Origin: DATEVL01 sp035471625
Lineage (GTDB): Bacteria; Chloroflexota; Anaerolineae; Anaerolineales; E44-bin32
Assembly: GCA_035471625.1 (NCBI GenBank)
Contig: DATIPT010000155.1
Coordinates: forward strand, 1 to 8,295
Direction: 5' to 3'
Length of the DNA stretch: 8,295 nt
The position numbers and the translations under genes were made by a program. The notes under the pieces are model-generated. The model made no database searches. It worked only from the letters and a program-made list of their open reading frames with translations, and was not told where the DNA came from. Positions 5,489-8,295 of this stretch are shown here, in pieces; the first letter of the stretch is position 1; the number at the start of each line of letters is the position of its first letter.

Positions 5489-6010
5489 GTGCCGCTGCGT
5501 CCCCCTCCCGCGCCGGTATTCAGGATCCTGTACGCCCTCGGGCTGGGCCCAGTCGTCGGCCGCCTGGTCCTTCTGCTCACAACTCGGGGCCGTAGATCCG
5601 GCAAGCCCCGAGTCACACCCCTGCAATTCGAGGAGATCGACGGCAACATCGTCGTCGGATCTTCCAGGGGGACGAGGGCCGATTGGTACAGGAACATCCT
5701 GGCAGATCCTCATGTCCAGGTGAGGGTCGGATCAAGAGCGTTCCATGGGATCGCCGAACCAACGACGGATACACGCCGGATCGCCGATTTCCTCCAGCTC
5801 CGTCTCGACCGGCACCCCAGAATGGTCCGGGCCATCCTCAGGTCCGAAGGCGTGCCGGATCACCCGAGCCGCTCGGACCTAGAATCGTACGCATCCGGGC
5901 TCGCCATGGTCGTCATCCGGCCGCAGACGGAGCCATCCGAGGCAGATCCTCGGGTGCATAGTTCTCCTTCACCAGGCTCCGAGAGCCATGCCCCGGATGA
6001 GGAGGATTGA
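5489..6010 (+). CDS. Deazaflavin (F420)-dependent nitroreductase-family oxidoreductase, Ddn-like
   Basis: A 173-residue protein of the split-beta-barrel family that includes mycobacterial Ddn, which uses reduced F420 to reduce quinones and nitro compounds. The core runs from about residue 10 to 145: LLLTTRGRRSGKPRVTPLQF (28-47) is the clear family signature, followed by NIVVGSSRGTRADWYRNILADP (53-74) and VQVRVGSRAF (76-85). In many members the segment after the second strand reads S-x-G-G-x-x-x-x-P-x-W; here it is SSRGTRADW, shorter and without the Pro, so cofactor or substrate handling may differ. The C-terminal tail (about 146-173) is Ser/Pro/acidic, beyond the usual domain, and is likely disordered. 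The start is GTG 5489 with GAGGG at 5481-5485, closer than ideal; an in-frame TGA at 5480-5482 rules out longer starts. It follows the small membrane protein gene by 19 bases. F420 rather than FMN use is family inference. Confidence 0.87.
   Translation: MPLRPPPAPVFRILYALGLGPVVGRLVLLLTTRGRRSGKPRVTPLQFEEIDGNIVVGSSRGTRADWYRNILADPHVQVRVGSRAFHGIAEPTTDTRRIADFLQLRLDRHPRMVRAILRSEGVPDHPSRSDLESYASGLAMVVIRPQTEPSEADPRVHSSPSPGSESHAPDEED
6000..6005 (+). promoter_or_regulatory. AGGAGG inside the end of the oxidoreductase gene
   Basis: A perfect Shine-Dalgarno core lies within the last codons of the upstream gene, 15 bases before ATG 6021. The spacing is long, but it suggests translational coupling between the oxidoreductase and the next gene. 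Confidence 0.4.
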
Positions 6011-6020
6011 ACCCGCTCCG

Positions 6021-6569
6021 ATGGTGCCTGCACACGGAAGGATGTTTCGCCCCGTTCTTGTTGACCACACCCGCCGCTACCCAGCGTGGGAGGTGGACGA
6101 TCTGTACAAGCTGATCCATCAGGCTGCCATGGGAGCCGAACACGCGATCACCGATCCAGTCGCAGTCCGCAATTGGCTCGACCAGGAACTCCGCGAACTC
6201 GGCCCCGGCCCAGACGAGCCTTTGATCGATCCGATCTCCCCCGACGGGAAGATCGTGAGAGTGCATCTGCGACCCTTCAAGCAGCGACGTCTCCCGGCGG
6301 AAGGCCTCTTGGGCGCCTTCCTCGAAACGGGACGCCGTGTGCATCCCTCGGTCGACCGGTTCACCACGTTCGCCGCCATCACCGCAGACGCTGCGCGCGA
6401 GGGCCTCCTCCCGTTCCGAGCCGAACAAATCGAAGCAAGGCTCGCCGATCTGCGACTGAGCGGCCTGCCGCCGGTCCATCACTCGCCGCGTTACGTCGAG
6501 CTGTACTCCCCGGCGTATCGGGTCGTCGCCCGGGAGCTTCTGGGAAAGGATGTCCTTGCTCATGCATGA
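6021..6569 (+). CDS. Conserved-looking uncharacterised protein with DLYKLIHQAAMG signature
   Basis: A soluble protein of about 182 residues without signal peptide or membrane helix. I do not know its function. Counting from ATG 5988, distinctive blocks are YPAWEVDDLYKLIHQAAMGAEHA (31-53), a WLDQEL helix (63-68), EPLIDPISPDGKIVRVHLRPF (77-97) and, near the C-terminus, LPPVHHSPRYVELYSPAYRVV (160-180). I have seen this overall pattern in hypothetical proteins of Chloroflexota, Acidobacteriota and relatives, so it is probably a real family. Clustered His, Asp, Glu and Tyr residues (H44, E51, H52, H163, H164, Y169, Y173) could form a metal or catalytic site, but no known motif matches. The start is uncertain: ATG 5988, 5997, 6021 and 6042 are all in frame. 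ATG 6021 is preferred for its upstream AGGAGG and for avoiding overlap; ATG 5988 would overlap the preceding gene by 23 bases. Confidence 0.82.
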   Translation: MVPAHGRMFRPVLVDHTRRYPAWEVDDLYKLIHQAAMGAEHAITDPVAVRNWLDQELRELGPGPDEPLIDPISPDGKIVRVHLRPFKQRRLPAEGLLGAFLETGRRVHPSVDRFTTFAAITADAAREGLLPFRAEQIEARLADLRLSGLPPVHHSPRYVELYSPAYRVVARELLGKDVLAHA

Positions 6570-6581
6570 CGGCTGGCCGCT

Positions 6582-6631
6582 CGAGCAAGACCCGGCGCAG
6601 CCCTGGTGCGCATCTCGCCAGATCTTGCTCG
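6582..6631 (+). repeat. Nested inverted repeat (stem-loop) downstream of the uncharacterised gene
   Basis: CGAGCAAGA (6582-6590) and TCTTGCTCG (6623-6631) are exact 9-bp reverse complements 32 bases apart. Inside them GCGCA (6595-6599) and TGCGC (6607-6611) pair around a 7-base loop. The element starts 13 bases after the stop of the preceding gene and ends about 96 bases before the next start. No T-run follows. It could be a complex 3' structure, a processing site or a protein-binding inverted repeat. Confidence 0.5.
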
Positions 6632-6715
6632 TCGCTGAGGCGGAGAGGGCGAGCCTGAAGGTTCTCGGAGTTGCACAGCCCAATCGCCCCTGGATGGCAG
6701 GAAGCATCCGGGGCC

Positions 6716-6720
6716 AGGAG
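6716..6720 (+). promoter_or_regulatory. Ribosome binding site selecting the GTG 6728 start
   Basis: AGGAG lies 7 bases before GTG 6728, which places the predicted N-terminus exactly at the beginning of the first hydrophobic helix and excludes the 19 polar in-frame codons upstream. Confidence 0.65.
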
Positions 6721-6727
6721 TGAGACC

Positions 6728-7093
6728 GTGACAAGCACCGCGACGATCATCATCACCTTGGCACTCGTCTTCTACACGATCGGGGTCTGGGCCGAGCGAA
6801 TCGCGGGAAGGCTCAAGCCGTGGCACTTGATCTTCTTCTGGCTGGGTCTGGTGTGCGACACATGGGGCACCGGCCTGATGTTCGAGATGGCCGGCGGGAT
6901 GCAGTTCGATGTGCATGGAGTCACCGGTGCTGTCGCGATTCTCCTGATGCTCATCCATGCGATCTGGGCGACAATCGTCCTGGTGCGCCGCGACGAAGCC
7001 TGGATCATGAATTTCCACAAGTTCAGCGTGGCCGTCTGGCTGGTGTGGCTGATCCCCTACTTCAGCCCGATGTTCCTGGCGATCGGAAGCTAG
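6728..7093 (+). CDS. HsmA / TIGR03987-type four-helix membrane protein
   Basis: A 121-residue integral membrane protein with four hydrophobic segments, about 4-24, 31-50, 64-87 and 99-118. The pattern LALVFYTIGVWAERIAGRLKPWHL (11-34), F-W-L-G-L-V-x-D-T-x-G-T (37-48), HGVTGAVAILLMLIHAIWA (63-81) and NFHKFSVAVWLVWLIPYFSPM (95-115) matches the family I recall as TIGR03987, labelled HsmA in databases, at its normal length of about 120. Histidines 33, 63, 77 and 97 lie at or near helix ends or inside helices, an arrangement reminiscent of haem- or metal-binding four-helix membrane proteins, though no such activity is established to my knowledge. The start is GTG with a good Shine-Dalgarno sequence. 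It is separated from the next gene by 137 bases holding only short inverted repeats. Confidence 0.87.
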   Translation: MTSTATIIITLALVFYTIGVWAERIAGRLKPWHLIFFWLGLVCDTWGTGLMFEMAGGMQFDVHGVTGAVAILLMLIHAIWATIVLVRRDEAWIMNFHKFSVAVWLVWLIPYFSPMFLAIGS

Positions 7094-7213
7094 ATGGTGT
7101 CAGCGTCACCGGGCTCCGGTCAATAGGCCATGCCTCAGGGTTGCGCGGCAAGCCGACACCCGATCGCCCGAGCGCGGTTGATGCCGCAAGATGGGGAATG
7201 ATCGAGAGGCTTC

Positions 7214-7219
7214 AAGGGG
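7214..7219 (+). promoter_or_regulatory. Ribosome binding site favouring ATG 7231
   Basis: AAGGGG lies 11 bases before ATG 7231. The alternative in-frame ATG 7198 has only GGGGA at a spacing of one or two bases and would add 11 polar residues ahead of the first helix. Confidence 0.45.
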
Positions 7220-7230
7220 ACGTCGTAGAC

Positions 7231-7761
7231 ATGCCGACCGTCAGGACCGCCATCCTTCTCATCGTCGCGGTCCTCCTCCTGCTTGCCTCGCGGCGTTCGC
7301 TTCGGGCCCGCTGGCAGCACGCCCTGCCGCGCTTGGTGGCTTTGCTCCTGATCCTGATCCTGATCGTGCTCAACTCCGGGGCCTGGCTGGTCGATCCCAC
7401 TTCTCCGGCGCAGATCGCGTCGTGGATCTTGCTGGCGTCTTCGATCCCGCTCGCCGTCTATCCTCTGGTTCTCCTTCACCGTCACGGCCATCCGAACGGG
7501 GACATCGACCACACAACCGTCCTTGTCCGTCGGGGGATCTATCGGTACATCCGCCATCCACTCTACCTCTCGTTGATCCTGCTTGCCTTGGGTTCCGTAC
7601 TCAAGCAGCTCACCCTGTTGACCGGGGCGCTCGCCCTGGCGGCGTGTTCCCTCCTCTACTTCACCGCACGACTCGAAGAGGATTTCAATCAGAAGAAGTT
7701 CGGGGGCGCGTACACCGCCTACGTCCGGGATACCAAGATGTTTGTCCCGAAGATCCTGTGA
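7231..7761 (+). CDS. ICMT-like integral membrane methyltransferase (second copy)
   Basis: A 176-residue membrane protein of the isoprenylcysteine carboxyl methyltransferase-like family, which uses SAM to methylate a membrane-embedded substrate. Hydrophobic segments lie at about 5-19, 34-54, 61-83 and 111-145. The core motif RGIYRYIRHPLYLSL (101-115, Arg108-His109-Pro110) is canonical. The C-terminal SAM-binding segment LEEDFNQKKFGGAYTAYVRDTKMFVP (148-173) has Glu149/Glu150, Tyr161 and Tyr164 in the usual E-x(n)-F-G-x-x-Y-x-x-Y arrangement, followed by the terminal P-K-I. It is a textbook full-length member, more typical than the copy at 4464-5051, with which it shares only the core motifs. 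The substrate is unknown. The gene sits 137 bases after the HsmA-like gene and 117 bases before the acetyltransferase. ATG 7198 is an alternative start. Confidence 0.88.
   Translation: MPTVRTAILLIVAVLLLLASRRSLRARWQHALPRLVALLLILILIVLNSGAWLVDPTSPAQIASWILLASSIPLAVYPLVLLHRHGHPNGDIDHTTVLVRRGIYRYIRHPLYLSLILLALGSVLKQLTLLTGALALAACSLLYFTARLEEDFNQKKFGGAYTAYVRDTKMFVPKIL
7348..7365 (+). repeat. Three tandem CTGATC hexamers
   Basis: CTGATC occurs three times in tandem and codes for Leu-Ile pairs in the second hydrophobic segment of the ICMT-like protein. It is a short in-frame repeat that could change by slippage without breaking the frame. Confidence 0.8.
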
Positions 7762-7878
7762 CCAGCGTGCGAGCGCCGGGCAAGGGAAGAACCGAATGGC
7801 GCTCTCGTCGGGCGGTTGCCGCGAACCCGAGCGACTTGCCTTGGATTGGCCCCGGCGCCCACAGGAAGGCGGAGCAGC

Positions 7879-8295
7879 ATGCGGGTTAGATCGCTGGGAT
7901 ACCGAACCGATCTGATCTTCCCGGCGTTCCTCGGCCGGATCATTGACCGAGGATCCTACCTGGTCGTCCAAACCCCGGAGAACCCCGCATACTACTGGGG
8001 CAACTTCCTTCTCTTCTCCGATCCCCCGCGCCTCGGCGATTTCGACAGATGGACCGATCTCTTTGCCCGTGAGGTCGGAGGACCTCCGGCTATCCAACAC
8101 CAGGCCTTCGGCTGGGATTCCCCAGAGGGCGATCAAGGAACCGTCGGGCCCTTCCTCGAGGCCGGGTTCCGGATGGACCGGAGCACCGTCTTGACGTGCG
8201 GGGCGCCCAACCCGCCTTTGAAGCGCTCGGGCTCGATCGAGATCCGCCCGCTTGAATCCGAGGCGGAGTGGGAACAGGCGCTCGATCTGCAAGTC
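7879..8295 (+). CDS. GNAT-family N-acetyltransferase-like protein, N-terminal 139 residues (3' end outside window)
   Basis: An open frame from ATG 7879 runs uninterrupted to the right edge. It starts MRVRSLGYRTDLIFPAFLGR and continues DRGSYLVVQTPENPAYYWGNFLLF (29-52), a GDFDRWTDLFARE segment (58-70), an H-x-x-FGWD block (78-84), FLEAGFRMD (95-103) and SIEIRPLESEAEWEQAL (121-137). This matches the N-terminal part of a GNAT-related family of about 250-280 residues that opens with LGYRTDLIF and has a NP-x-Y-x-WGNFLLF strand. The second half, where the acetyl-CoA-binding Q/R-x-x-G-x-G/A loop should lie, is not in the window, so catalytic competence cannot be judged. AGGAAGG (7863-7869) lies 9 bases before the ATG, which supports this start. 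It is preceded by a 117-base gap after the ICMT-like gene. Confidence 0.83.
   Translation, partial: MRVRSLGYRTDLIFPAFLGRIIDRGSYLVVQTPENPAYYWGNFLLFSDPPRLGDFDRWTDLFAREVGGPPAIQHQAFGWDSPEGDQGTVGPFLEAGFRMDRSTVLTCGAPNPPLKRSGSIEIRPLESEAEWEQALDLQV

Noticed and set aside
7096..7187. Inverted repeats in the 7094-7230 gap (GGTGTC/GACACC, ACCGG/CCGGT, GCGGCA/TGCCGC) as a riboswitch or structured RNA
   Set aside because: Each stem is 5-6 bp and they do not form one consistent fold that I can see; no known riboswitch core is present.
6820..7230. Upstream extension of the second ICMT-like protein through the HsmA-like gene in another frame
   Set aside because: The extended part is an out-of-frame reading of the HsmA-like gene; the hydrophobic N-terminus and AAGGGG site support ATG 7231.
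7771..7804. GAGCGCC/GGCGCTC inverted repeat after the second ICMT-like gene
   Set aside because: Seven bases with a 20-base loop in G+C-rich DNA is expected by chance.
7135..8292. 385-codon - strand frame at the right end
   Set aside because: It is the antisense shadow of the second ICMT-like gene and the acetyltransferase; the product is Asp/Gln/Arg-rich with no recognisable domain.

Overview
The window is a high-G+C bacterial chromosome segment (roughly 60-65% G+C by eye). Every convincing gene lies on the + strand. There are eleven complete protein genes, one gene cut by the left edge and one cut by the right edge. I saw no tRNA, rRNA, CRISPR array, transposase, integrase or phage gene. 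The organism cannot be named from this sequence. A Thr/Pro-repeat linker (TPTATPTPT type) on an envelope enzyme, a deazaflavin (F420)-type oxidoreductase and the general gene mix fit Chloroflexota best, with Actinomycetota-like or other terrestrial high-G+C lineages as alternatives. This is an inference from style, not a phylogenetic result.

Left part (1-2300): the C-terminus of an unrecognised protein, then a class I SAM-dependent methyltransferase joined to it by a very tight junction (a 15-codon mini-ORF with ATGA overlaps at both ends). Next come a small two-helix DUF4190-type membrane protein followed directly by an 8-bp hairpin, and a YdeI/OmdA-family protein.

Middle part (2300-5050): an envelope-oriented group. 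It holds a thioredoxin-fold lipoprotein (lipobox Cys19, WCPPC active site), a membrane-anchored metallophosphoesterase of purple-acid-phosphatase architecture held out on a Thr/Pro linker, and a first isoprenylcysteine carboxyl methyltransferase (ICMT)-like integral membrane protein. The genes are 90-170 bases apart and each has its own ribosome binding site, so they are a co-directional cluster rather than a tight operon.

Right part (5050-8295): after a 253-base gap come a 54-residue membrane protein, an F420-type (Ddn-like) oxidoreductase 19 bases downstream, and an uncharacterised soluble protein with a conserved-looking DLYKLIHQAAMGAEHA signature that follows or overlaps it. A gap containing a large inverted repeat precedes an HsmA/TIGR03987-type four-helix membrane protein with four histidines, a second ICMT-like methyltransferase, and the start of a GNAT acetyltransferase that runs off the window.

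The 5305-6569 trio is the only stretch whose spacing strongly suggests one transcript. Overall this looks like ordinary housekeeping or accessory chromosome rather than a recognisable new system. The points most worth a second look are the small membrane protein paired with the F420-type enzyme, the uncharacterised HQ/HHS protein, the histidine-rich HsmA-like protein next to an ICMT-like enzyme, the nested inverted repeat at 6582-6631, and a marked excess of GATC tetramers across the window.
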